Shown here: positions 5,174 through 11,810 of the stretch, one piece after another
How the letters are laid out: every line of letters starts with the position of its first letter
How positions within the stretch are numbered: the first letter of the stretch is position 1
Source: XYD1-FULL-44-32 sp964355855
GTDB lineage: Bacteria; Patescibacteriota; Minisyncoccia; Phycocordibacterales; XYD1-FULL-46-19
Length of the DNA stretch: 19,380 nt
Assembly (NCBI GenBank): GCA_964355855.1
Contig: CAYHFD010000016.1
Location: 1 to 19,380, forward strand
Direction: 5' to 3'
Program-made: the position numbers and the translations under genes
The notes under the pieces: model-generated
What the model was told of the DNA's origin: nothing
Seen by the model: the letters and a program-made list of their open reading frames with translations, nothing else
Database searches by the model: none

Positions 5174-6184
5174 CTATATAACTTGAAATTCTATTTCCAT
5201 ATTTTTGTCTGCTAGTCTTTCATTTGTTTTTTCTGACACCCTAAATAAATCAGGGTTGTCATCTATTTCTTTTAATCTTTTTTCAGCAATTTTTATATAT
5301 TTTTCATTTGCCTCAATTCCAATATAATTTTTCCCAAGTTTTTTTGCGGCCACTGCCGTTGTTCCACTTCCCACAAAAGGATCTAAAACAACGGCCTCTT
5401 TTGAAAAAGCAGAAAGTTTGATTAAATATTCACAGATAGCCAAAGGTTTAACAGTTTTATGGTCGTTGTATTCTCCTTTTTCTTTTTTAGTCGGTTTTGG
5501 TAACAAAAAAGCTCTGTCTATTAATTCATTAATACTATCAATCGTAAATACATTGGCCGGATACATATCATCACCAATTTTAGTATTTGTATTAAATAAA
5601 CCAACCTCGTATTTTAACATATTGTTTAAATATGTTTGATCTGCTGGCTTTTGAGCCATCGCAATTGGTTCAAAACAAGATTTTATTTGTGGAGTTTTCC
5701 AACCGTTTAACTTTTTTTTAATTTCTTCTTTTTCCTTTTCATCTATATTCATTTTTTTAATAAAATGATCAACCCCCATTGCTTTAGCTTGGTTTTGGGT
5801 ATAAAGCCACATAAATAAGTCCCTTATCTCAAAACCAGCGTCATCTATTGCCGAAGCCATTCGGTGATAAAGACGAGGACTAGAAAATGAAAAGAAAAAC
5901 CCACCTGGTTTTAAAATTCTAAAAATTTCTTTTGAAATATTTAGATACCAAAAATAAAATTTTTTTCCCTGCTCTCTATCAAATTTCATACCAGCTGGTA
6001 AAGATTTTATTGTATATTGGTTTTTTTTGTTTGAAACTTCATCATAGTTCCAATTATTATCCAATTTATCTAAAAAATATGGCGGATCAGTTAAAACAAC
6101 ATCAATAGAATTATCCTCAATTTGAGGAAGTAATTCTAATGTATCCGCACAAATAATCTTATTTATAAATTGGCTGTTTTTCAT
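5174..6184 (-). CDS. Type II DNA methyltransferase (N4-cytosine/N6-adenine, beta-class order)
   Basis: A 336-residue SAM-dependent DNA amino-methyltransferase, the modification half of a restriction-modification pair. The catalytic motif IV, TDPPYFLD (DPPY at 33-36), comes near the N-terminus, and the SAM-binding motif I, DPFVGSGTTAVAAKKLG (about 267-283), near the C-terminus; this order defines the beta class. IKPLK-type motif X residues (HKTVKPLAICEYLI) precede motif I as usual. The recognition sequence cannot be predicted by eye. It overlaps the upstream nuclease gene by 4 nt (ATGA), so the two are translationally coupled, nuclease first. The codons are visibly richer in A/T than those of flanking housekeeping genes, as expected for a horizontally acquired R-M cassette. 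Confidence 0.92.
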   Translation of the reverse strand: MKNSQFINKIICADTLELLPQIEDNSIDVVLTDPPYFLDKLDNNWNYDEVSNKKNQYTIKSLPAGMKFDREQGKKFYFWYLNISKEIFRILKPGGFFFSFSSPRLYHRMASAIDDAGFEIRDLFMWLYTQNQAKAMGVDHFIKKMNIDEKEKEEIKKKLNGWKTPQIKSCFEPIAMAQKPADQTYLNNMLKYEVGLFNTNTKIGDDMYPANVFTIDSINELIDRAFLLPKPTKKEKGEYNDHKTVKPLAICEYLIKLSAFSKEAVVLDPFVGSGTTAVAAKKLGKNYIGIEANEKYIKIAEKRLKEIDDNPDLFRVSEKTNERLADKNMEIEFQVI

Positions 6185-6927
6185 AAATTTTTTTTTGCAT
6201 TGGGATTTTTTCCGTTAAATTCCTTGTCCAACAATCTATAGATTTTTTCTCTTACATCTTTGTCAAAATTTCTAACAAAATTTGCATCTGCTAATTTTAT
6301 AACTCTACCCTTTTCATCATAAACCCACCTATTTCTATCTGCTCTATTACATTTCTGGCATTGTGGAATTATATTTCCAGCAACCAAAGGTTTGTTTGGG
6401 TTCATATGAGATTTTTGTAAAATTGTCTTCGTTGCTGGCCAATGGAAATGGGGTTTATTTTCTTGTGAACCACATGTGGCGCAACGAAAATTATATTTGT
6501 CTTTTATTTTGTCCCAATTGTCAGTTTTTGAAATTCTGTGTCCCTTTTTAAAGCCCGGGTATGGTTGCTCTAATGTATAAAGCTGATATGATCCCCTTTC
6601 GATTTTTAAAACAATGTTGTCACGTCCACCAGCAACTATCCACCATCCTGCTTGCGCACCTAAATGTCTGGCTTGCTGAACATCGTTCGTATTCGGGTAA
6701 TAACTTCTAACAAATTTAGTGATTTCTTCTTTACTTACTTTTCTGGTTTTTGGGTAATCATAAGCTAAATAAACTAAAACTAAGGCATCTTTTGTAAATT
6801 TATTTTTGGAAGCAAAAAGTTTTGGTAACTTGACTCCAAATTGCTTTAAATATTTTTTATGATATTCGCAAATATTTTTATAAATACTTTCTATAGATTT
6901 TTTGTTTAAAATTAGACTGTCTAACAT
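6181..6927 (-). CDS. HNH-type restriction endonuclease
   Basis: A 248-residue protein; its stop overlaps the methylase start (ATGA). The C-terminal half has a zinc-stabilised HNH/beta-beta-alpha-metal nuclease motif: C149 and C152 (CATCG), H174 within LQKSHMNPNKPLVAGN, then C190 and C193 (PQCQKCNRAD). The first 140 residues are probably the DNA recognition and dimerisation region. Pairing with a cognate methylase strongly supports a type II restriction enzyme cutting unmethylated sites. There is no SD. TACAAT ends 6 nt upstream of the ATG and TATAAT 11 nt upstream, so the operon can be transcribed from here. The region is AT-rich compared with its neighbours. Confidence 0.87.
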   Translation of the reverse strand: MLDSLILNKKSIESIYKNICEYHKKYLKQFGVKLPKLFASKNKFTKDALVLVYLAYDYPKTRKVSKEEITKFVRSYYPNTNDVQQARHLGAQAGWWIVAGGRDNIVLKIERGSYQLYTLEQPYPGFKKGHRISKTDNWDKIKDKYNFRCATCGSQENKPHFHWPATKTILQKSHMNPNKPLVAGNIIPQCQKCNRADRNRWVYDEKGRVIKLADANFVRNFDKDVREKIYRLLDKEFNGKNPNAKKNL

Positions 6928-7214
6928 ATTTTTATTGTATTATATTTTCGATTTAACCGCTAACCGAGACGTTGCGCTATTTTACCCCTGGTAAACCCAG
7001 CTACTCCGAGCGGACCCGGACGCCCTAGGACGGTTTTCCTAATTTTTCCGCCACGGAAACCCTACAGGTTCTGTACACCTTTTGAATATTTTGTTCGCCA
7101 AGCTCCAAATTATCTCAAAAGGTCTTGCGCGATGGGTTCTAACCATCGCTCACCTCCCGGTTTCCGACCCTTCCCCGTTCGATTCTCGGCTACCTCACTT
7201 CGTTCCTTCGTGTG
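6928..7214. other. Gene-free spacer with several hairpins between the R-M operon and tRNA-Pro
   Basis: No ORF with coding character is seen. Visible structure: a 9-bp inverted pair ACCTTTTGA (7077-7085) with TCAAAAGGT (7115-7123); a 6-bp hairpin CGATGG-GTTCTAA-CCATCG near 7130-7149; and GTTCGATTCTCGGC (about 7178-7191), an exact inverted copy of the tRNA-Pro T-arm. I considered RNase P RNA, tmRNA and SRP RNA and saw none of their conserved cores. Confidence 0.4.
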
Positions 7215-7285
7215 TCGGGGCGCCGAGAATCGAACTCGGACCGCTCGGTCCCAAACCGAGTACACTACCACTATGCTACGCCCCG
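7215..7285 (-). tRNA. tRNA-Pro (anticodon TGG)
   Basis: A minus-strand cloverleaf. The acceptor CGGGGCG pairs fully with CGCCCCG, with discriminator A. The anticodon arm CTCGG-TTTGGGA-CCGAG gives TGG. The T-arm CCGAG-TTCGATT-CTCGG is perfect. CCA is not encoded and must be added by the cca product at 9332. A 14-nt inverted copy of the T-arm lies about 25 nt past the 3' end. Confidence 0.95.
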
Positions 7286-7348
7286 CTTTTCTAACTCCCC
7301 TATCCTAACAAAAAAACCAATTACTGTCATCATTTAGAAACTAGCCAA

Positions 7349-7750
7349 TCAAGATATATCCTCCATGTGCTCGATTTTTAGTAACTTTTGCTTTGGGTCC
7401 AGATAGACTGCCACAGCATCTAATTGCCAATCTAGGTCTTCATATTTTTCATTGTTCAGTAAAAATGTCTCAATTGTCCGATATAACCTTTTCAACTTCC
7501 AGGGGTGAATATTATCTTCCGGCTCATAACTATCTCCGGTTTCAGGTAAAACGTTCTCCCTAGTCACTGTCTTTACTTCAACAAAATGTATCATCTCGCC
7601 TTTCTGGGCAATAATATCAATCTCCCCCCAGGGCTTGCGATAATTGCGAGCAATAATAAAAAAACCTTTGTTTTTCAAGTATTTCACTGCAAGATCCTCC
7701 CCTATTTGACCTACTTGGTGTTTCAATAACATTTTATTATAAATAGACAC
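7349..7750 (-). CDS. yraN: YraN/UPF0102 family nuclease-like protein
   Basis: A 133-residue member of the YraN (UPF0102) family, which has a restriction-endonuclease/Holliday-junction-resolvase-like fold. The conserved acidic core is present: GEID (42-45) and FVEVK (56-60), the usual D-(E)XK metal site, after RNYR (35-38). An N-terminal GQIGEDLAVKYLKNKGF helix matches the family. The biological role of YraN is unsettled; DNA processing is inferred from the fold. The longest start is GTG at 7750; the ATG at 7732 gives a start nearer the family's usual length and may be the real one. An extended -10 (TG-T-TAAAAT, -10 at 7755-7760) places the transcript start near 7748. It is the first gene to the left of the candidate origin region. 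Confidence 0.88.
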   Translation of the reverse strand: MSIYNKMLLKHQVGQIGEDLAVKYLKNKGFFIIARNYRKPWGEIDIIAQKGEMIHFVEVKTVTRENVLPETGDSYEPEDNIHPWKLKRLYRTIETFLLNNEKYEDLDWQLDAVAVYLDPKQKLLKIEHMEDIS

Positions 7751-7786
7751 TTAAATTTTAACAAATTAGACACAGAAATCCAAAAT

Positions 7787-7802
7787 TGTTTCCCGTGAAA
7801 TG
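7787..7802 (+). promoter_or_regulatory. parS-like site 1
   Basis: TGTTTCCCGTGAAATG matches 13 of 16 positions of the common parS consensus. It is identical over all 16 nt to the inverted copy at 7864-7879. Confidence 0.55.
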
Positions 7803-7863
7803 CTTTATACCTTGTGCATCCCAACCTACCACCATGCTTTATGTTTTCTCATATTTATCTATC

Positions 7864-7879
7864 CATTTCACGGGAAACA
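7864..7879 (-). promoter_or_regulatory. parS-like site 2 (inverted)
   Basis: On the minus strand it reads TGTTTCCCGTGAAATG, the same 16-mer as site 1, 61 nt away and facing it. Confidence 0.55.
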
Positions 7880-7889
7880 CCTGCCAAGT

Positions 7890-7903
7890 GTTACATATGT
7901 AAC
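7890..7903. repeat. Perfect 14-bp palindrome
   Basis: GTTACATATGTAAC is exactly self-complementary, the form of a homodimeric protein-binding site. An AT-rich run follows it. There is no coding sequence, and I cannot name a binding protein. Confidence 0.5.
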
Positions 7904-7966
7904 GATATTAAATATATAATGTCTAAAATAAGGCTCATTTTAAGTACTATCTCAAAAAATCCTTTG

Positions 7967-8085
7967 TTTAAGCCATTTTTTGACCAATAGCTAGATAATG
8001 GCCTATTTATCAAAGACTTAAAAAGTCGTCCGTTATCCCCACTGTCCCCATAGTTATCCACTTTTTTACCAAAAAATGGCTTAAA
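7967..8085. repeat. 16-bp perfect inverted repeat enclosing DnaA-like boxes
   Basis: TTTAAGCCATTTTTTG (7967-7982) is the exact reverse complement of 8070-8085. The 87 nt between hold TTATCCCCA, TTATCCACT and a small GACTT/AAGTC hairpin. A loop that long makes a terminator unlikely; a protein-organised structure is more plausible. Confidence 0.65.
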
Positions 8086-8142
8086 ATAAACATATATTAC
8101 GGACTAAGTATTGACTGGCCTTGTATGTCGTTTTGCCAGATA

Positions 8143-8158
8143 TGTTTCCCGTGAAATA
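8143..8158 (+). promoter_or_regulatory. parS-like site 3
   Basis: TGTTTCCCGTGAAATA shares 15 of 16 nt with sites 1 and 2 and has the orientation of site 1. It lies between the DnaA-like boxes and tRNA-Gly(GCC). Confidence 0.55.
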
Positions 8159-8205
8159 GGGGAGGGAGTGAGAAAAGCTCTCTATCTAAACTAAGGTCTA
8201 ATTTG

Positions 8206-8276
8206 TGCGGGTAAGGAGAATCGAACTCCTATTATCTGATTGGCAACCAGACGTTCTACCATTAAACTATACCCGC
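8206..8276 (-). tRNA. tRNA-Gly (anticodon GCC)
   Basis: A minus-strand cloverleaf. The acceptor GCGGGTA pairs fully with TACCCGC, with discriminator A. The anticodon arm TCTGG-TTGCCAA-TCAGA gives GCC. The T-arm AGGAG-TTCGATT-CTCCT is perfect. No CCA is encoded. Its 5' end overlaps the last 15 nt of the protein gene at 8262-8948, which is on the same strand. Confidence 0.95.
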
Positions 8277-8948
8277 TTTAAAATAATCGTCTTTCATCAT
8301 CATTTTTGGCAAATTTTCAATCCATGTTACCATTTTTTTCTTTAAATACGAACTGGAAACATAAACTGTACATACTCCCACTTTGGTTCTTTTGTTTGTT
8401 GATTTTCCTAATATAACACTACTTTTATAAAATTCAATGTCCTTAAGACCAGCATTTTGCTTCCAAAACAATAAAACGGACTCCTCGTCTAAATCAGGGT
8501 AGAGTAGGATAGAAGCTCTGATTTTTTCCTTTGGTATTCGACATATTTTTTCTATAAATTCCACAAAAATCTTTATGAGTAGAGGATCAGAATTAGATAT
8601 TCTAAAAAGATTCTTACTTACCTTATCACCTTCACCCCAATATAACATCACTCCGGCAATGAATAGAGGGTGGTACTGCAATTTAATGCAATCTTCTATA
8701 GCTTCTTCTGTAGCTTGCTGATAAACTTTGGCCAAATTTTTTCCCCTTATATTATTCAGGTCAATAATACGCATTCTATTACTCTCTTGGGCTTGTTGCG
8801 CCAAATTAAGAGCTAATCCTCTTGACCAATTTTGATTTTTAAACCAGGCCGAGAGGGTGCTCTTAGGAATTTTTAGCTTTTCTTCAATCTCTTTATAGCT
8901 CTGGCCTGACTTTCTCAAATTTATCGCAATATTTTTATCTTTACGCAT
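8262..8948 (-). CDS. HTH protein with LAGLIDADG-like C-terminal domain
   Basis: A 228-residue protein when started at the ATG at 8946-8948. The reading frame stays open 13 codons further (to 8987), but the HTH begins right after this ATG (MRKDKNIAINLRKSGQSYKE). Residues 1-44 form a resolvase/transposase-like helix-turn-helix (YKEIEEKLKIPKSTLSAWFKN). Residues about 96-210 contain FIAGVMLYWGEGDK, RISNSDPLLIKIF and LLYPDLDEESVLLFWK. The first resembles the LAGLIDADG helix and acidic end of homing endonucleases and WhiA-type proteins, but only one copy is seen. It could be a regulator or a nuclease; proteins of this layout are known in several phyla but not characterised as far as I recall. Its stop codon lies 15 nt inside tRNA-Gly(GCC), so gene and tRNA are probably co-transcribed. 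Confidence 0.75.
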   Translation of the reverse strand: MRKDKNIAINLRKSGQSYKEIEEKLKIPKSTLSAWFKNQNWSRGLALNLAQQAQESNRMRIIDLNNIRGKNLAKVYQQATEEAIEDCIKLQYHPLFIAGVMLYWGEGDKVSKNLFRISNSDPLLIKIFVEFIEKICRIPKEKIRASILLYPDLDEESVLLFWKQNAGLKDIEFYKSSVILGKSTNKRTKVGVCTVYVSSSYLKKKMVTWIENLPKMMMKDDYFKAGIV

Positions 8949-9005
8949 ACATAATGTATCATATATCAAAGTACGACATCGGTTCAATAAAACTAAGTGG
9001 ATATC

Positions 9006-9134
9006 TGTGCACCCGGAGGGATTCTTTCCCTACGGGAACGGTACAGGCTTCACATCTCGCTTCGCCGAGCACCAGAAAATTCATTGGATTAGTGCTCGGC
9101 TCATTGAGGTAAGTTCAGCCTTTTCGAGTCCCTC
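9006..9134. repeat. Segment bounded by partial copies of the tRNA-Arg 3' end
   Basis: TGTGCACCCGGAGGGA at 9006-9021 repeats exactly the tRNA-Arg 3' end at 9196-9211, in the same orientation. TTCGAGTCCCTC at 9123-9134 is an inverted copy of the T-arm (9206-9217). Between them are hairpins, including GCCGAGCAC/GTGCTCGGC (about 9063-9103). The stretch 8988-9197 has no credible ORF. Confidence 0.6.
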
Positions 9135-9197
9135 ACGCAAGTAAAGAGGTTTACTTGTTAGGGTGCCCAAAAAACTCCTTATAATACAACGTTTTTG

Positions 9198-9269
9198 TGC
9201 ACCCGGAGGGACTCGAACCCCCAATATTTGCTTCGAAGGCAAACGTGATATCCATTTCACCACGGGTGC
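9198..9269 (-). tRNA. tRNA-Arg (anticodon TCG)
   Basis: A minus-strand cloverleaf. The acceptor GCACCCG pairs fully with CGGGTGC, with discriminator A. The anticodon arm TTTGC-CTTCGAA-GCAAA gives TCG, which reads CGA. The T-arm is GGGGG-TTCGAGT-CCCTC with one G-T pair. CCA is not encoded. The divergent cca gene starts 62 nt away. Confidence 0.94.
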
Positions 9270-9331
9270 GTGGTTGGATTAACAATACAACGCCGTAGCA
9301 AAAAAACCAAGAGTAGCGTAATATTATAAAA

Positions 9332-10804
9332 ATGAAAATCGAACTCGAGGTGCCAAAAGAAGTTTCCCGTGTAACAACCGCCCTAAAAAAAGCGGGTTTT
9401 TCGGCATATATTGTGGGCGGTTCGGTGCGTGATTTGATTATGAATAGGGAGCCTAAAGACTGGGATATTACTACCAGCGCCACTCCCGAGGACATAATTG
9501 GCCTTTTTCCAAAAACTGTCTATGAAAACCGCTTTGGCACGGTTATGGTTATAGACGAAGAGGGAACCGATCCAGTTTTAAAAAATATCGAAGTCACCCC
9601 ATACCGCCTAGAATCTGACTATAGTGACAACCGTCACCCCGATGAGGTTAAATTTTCGGACAATATTGAAGATGACTTGGCTCGGCGTGATTTTACTATC
9701 AATGCTTTAGCCTATGACCCAGACACCAATGAACTAATTGACCTATACGGCGGTATAAGCGATATAAAGGACAAAGTAGTATCAACGGTCGGGGAGGCGG
9801 ACAAACGGTTTACAGAGGACGGTTTGCGGCTTATGCGGGCCATTCGTTTGGCCGCTGAACTTGGTTTCAGGTGCAACAAATTTACCCTTGATTCAATTGT
9901 AAAAAACGCCAACCTCCTTAAAAACATTTCCCAAGAAAGGATTCGCGATGAATTTACTAAAATAATTCTGTCTGACAACGCCATGCTGGGGTTGGAAATG
10001 TTAAAAAATAGTGGTCTTTTACCGTTTATTTTACCGGAACTTATACCCGCCATCGGCACCGAACAAGGCCGGTCACATATTTACGATGTCTGGGAACATT
10101 CCCTCCGTGCCCTGCAACATGCAGTTGATAAAAAATATCCGTTACATCTACGATTATCAGCCTTGTTTCATGATATTGGCAAACCAGCAACTAGGCGATT
10201 CGATCCTAAAGCTAATCTTTGGACCTTTTATGGTCACGAGGTAGTTGGCGCCAGAATTGTGGCTAAAATCATGGCTAATTTAAAATATTCCAAAAAAATT
10301 AGTGAGGATGTCGAACGGCTAGTACGCTACCATATGTTTTTTATGGACACCGAACAACTAACCCTGTCGGCCGTGCGACGGGTGGTGGCTAAAGTAGGGG
10401 AGGAAAACATTTGGGACCTCACGAAACTACGGATGTCCGACCGCATTGGCATGGGCCGACCCAAAGAAGACCCGTATCGCCTGCGCAAATATGAATCAAT
10501 GATTGAAGAGGCCCTAAGAAGCCCGACCTCGGTTACTATGTTGAAAATAAACGGAGCCGATCTAATAAACGAACTGAAACTTAAACCTAGTCCTAAAATT
10601 GGCCATATTTTGCATGCTCTTTTGGAAGAAGTGTTAGAAGACCCCCAAAAAAATACTAAAGAATATCTGCTTGCAAAGGCAGGGGAATTAAGCAAACTTG
10701 ATGAAAATAGTCTGGTGGCACTTAGTGAAAAAGGCAAAGAAAAGAAAGGGGAAGTGGAAGAAGAAAAACTAGCGGAAATACGAAAAAAACATAAGGTAAG
10801 ATAA
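9332..10804 (+). CDS. cca: CCA-adding tRNA nucleotidyltransferase
   Basis: A 490-residue class II nucleotidyltransferase that builds or repairs the 3' CCA of tRNAs without a template. The head domain has GGSVRD (29-34) and the metal-binding DWD (D43, D45), then RRDFTINA (118-125) and RLMRAIRLAAELGF (about 166-179). The neck/body follows, then an HD domain (LFHDIGKPATRR, H280/D281) and a variable tail rich in Lys/Glu. The HD domain suggests added phosphohydrolase activity, as in the E. coli-type enzyme. None of the tRNA genes in this window encodes CCA, so the enzyme is essential here for synthesis rather than repair. The start is the first ATG; TAATAT lies 7 nt upstream and there is no SD. 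An intrinsic terminator follows at 10816. Confidence 0.96.
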   Translation: MKIELEVPKEVSRVTTALKKAGFSAYIVGGSVRDLIMNREPKDWDITTSATPEDIIGLFPKTVYENRFGTVMVIDEEGTDPVLKNIEVTPYRLESDYSDNRHPDEVKFSDNIEDDLARRDFTINALAYDPDTNELIDLYGGISDIKDKVVSTVGEADKRFTEDGLRLMRAIRLAAELGFRCNKFTLDSIVKNANLLKNISQERIRDEFTKIILSDNAMLGLEMLKNSGLLPFILPELIPAIGTEQGRSHIYDVWEHSLRALQHAVDKKYPLHLRLSALFHDIGKPATRRFDPKANLWTFYGHEVVGARIVAKIMANLKYSKKISEDVERLVRYHMFFMDTEQLTLSAVRRVVAKVGEENIWDLTKLRMSDRIGMGRPKEDPYRLRKYESMIEEALRSPTSVTMLKINGADLINELKLKPSPKIGHILHALLEEVLEDPQKNTKEYLLAKAGELSKLDENSLVALSEKGKEKKGEVEEEKLAEIRKKHKVR

Positions 10805-10815
10805 AAAATAGTAGG

Positions 10816-10845
10816 CCCCGGACCGCAGGGCGGTTCGGGGTTTTC
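10816..10845 (+). terminator. Intrinsic terminator of cca
   Basis: An 11-bp stem (10816-10826 with 10830-10840, one G-T pair) closed by AGG and followed by TTTTCTGTTTT. Confidence 0.85.
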
Positions 10846-11158
10846 TGTTTTAGAAACAAACAACCCGCCAACATAAATAGGGGCGGGGGGCGGTGTCGAA
10901 GTTACGAGATAACTAGTTTTCAAAAACCCGCTGATGAAAAAAAATGCAGGTAGATTTGCAAAAATGAGGAGAGTGCAAATCAATATTGAAAACTAAAACA
11001 TCCGTAAAGGACAGCTCGCAGAAAAGACCATATCAATTTCTGAACTTAGTGTACTATCAGACAAAATAAAGGACAAACATATTCCTGTGGATAACTAAAA
11101 AGTTGGGTTGATCTACAAATTGCACAAAATTATTATCTATCTGGTATGATAGGTAGTA
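10846..11158. other. Gene-free region with nested inverted repeats and one perfect DnaA box
   Basis: No credible ORF. An outer inverted pair AGTTTTCAA (10915-10923)/TTGAAAACT (10986-10994) encloses an inner pair ATTTGCA (10954-10960)/TGCAAAT (10974-10980), a layout compatible with a small structured RNA. TGTGGATAA at 11086-11094 is a perfect DnaA box on the minus strand. TAAAGGACA occurs twice (near 11004 and 11068). TG-G-TATGAT (11142-11150) ends 8 nt before the ATG of the next gene and is its likely -10. Confidence 0.45.
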
Positions 11159-11803
11159 ATGGAAAGATTTTCTAAAAATGAAATACTGGAAGAGACTAGT
11201 GTAGAACGGGCCCACACAACGGTAGAACAACTTAAACAAAAAAGCGAAATAAGGGGGAAAGTTTGGTCTAAAACCTTGAAACAAAGATTGAGTACCGCTG
11301 TGCGCGCCTCTCTTGTCAGCGCTTTTTCTTTGGTCGCGGTTGGCTGTGGAGTAGAAGAATCAATTGCCAGCGACAAACCGGTCGAGGCAGAAACGGTAGA
11401 AAATAAAAAAACCGAGGCGCTCACTTTAAAAATATTGGGTATGATTGGTGGTGACCGCCTAAATTGGCAAGCAGATGGTGGATTGCACATAGACATGGGA
11501 GGCAAAACCGGTTTTGTAAGAATTAGTCCTGAACAATATCAAAATTTAATAAAATTTGTGGACAGTGAAGCCGATATTTATGTTGAAATAGGAAAAACTG
11601 AAAAGGATGGCCTAAAAACTAGTGTGAAAAACTGGCTGACCTTTGAGGCGGAAAAAGTCCCGACTGATGAGTTGTCTGTAGACGAACAACAAATAAACGG
11701 GGTGCAAGAACATTTGCGCGAAAACTTGGGAGGAGACACCACTAAACCAGCTGACCAACAAAATGAACGGCAAACAGCACCTGATATACAAGAATTTCTC
11801 TAA
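11159..11803 (+). CDS. Putative lipoprotein of unknown function
   Basis: A 214-residue protein, not recognised. A hydrophobic stretch with a lipobox-like end (SAFSLVAVGC, Cys near residue 63) follows a basic segment (KTLKQRLSTAVR), as in lipoprotein signal peptides. From the first ATG the segment before it is unusually long (about 45 residues). A TTG at 11276 would give a normal signal peptide of about 24 residues, but no SD supports it, while the ATG has TG-G-TATGAT 8 nt upstream. If the ATG is used, the protein may instead be a single-pass membrane protein with an N-terminal cytosolic helix. The outer part (about 150 residues) is acidic and hydrophilic, ending in a Gln/Asp-rich tail. The next gene follows after 7 nt, so they form an operon. 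Confidence 0.6.
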   Translation: MERFSKNEILEETSVERAHTTVEQLKQKSEIRGKVWSKTLKQRLSTAVRASLVSAFSLVAVGCGVEESIASDKPVEAETVENKKTEALTLKILGMIGGDRLNWQADGGLHIDMGGKTGFVRISPEQYQNLIKFVDSEADIYVEIGKTEKDGLKTSVKNWLTFEAEKVPTDELSVDEQQINGVQEHLRENLGGDTTKPADQQNERQTAPDIQEFL

Positions 11804-11810
11804 CCATTTT

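Larger units (their letters stand above)
7751..8205. other. Candidate replication origin / ParB-loading region (455 nt, no genes)
   Basis: The longest gene-free interval in the window. It contains three copies of TGTTTCCCGTGAAAT, close to the bacterial parS consensus (TGTTTCACGTGAAACA). It also has two DnaA-box-like 9-mers, TTATCCCCA (8033-8041) and TTATCCACT (8054-8062), each one base from TTATCCACA. These lie inside a perfect 16-bp inverted repeat (7967-7982 with 8070-8085). There is an AT-rich run around 7901-7946 and a 14-bp palindrome GTTACATATGTAAC (7890-7903). Genes to the left are mostly minus and, from 9.3 kb on, mostly plus, as expected of divergent leading strands. dnaA is not in the window, so the call is inference. 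Confidence 0.55.

Noticed and set aside
7125..7195. tRNA-like plus-strand stretch with a 7-nt loop hairpin and GTTCGATTC
   Set aside because: The would-be variable region is about 26 nt without a stem, the T-stem pairs poorly and no acceptor stem exists; better explained as the inverted T-arm copy.
6928..7214. Possible RNase P RNA, tmRNA or SRP RNA
   Set aside because: The spacer is structured, but none of the conserved cores of these RNAs could be found on either strand.
9361..9378. TTTCCCGTG in the cca coding region as a fourth parS-like site
   Set aside because: Only the core matches, the flanks diverge, and it encodes the N-terminal KEVSRV residues; chance is enough.
10327..10983. Long minus-strand ORF opposite the end of cca
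   Set aside because: It is a shadow of the cca frame, reads through the cca terminator and shows only low-complexity Ser/Phe content.
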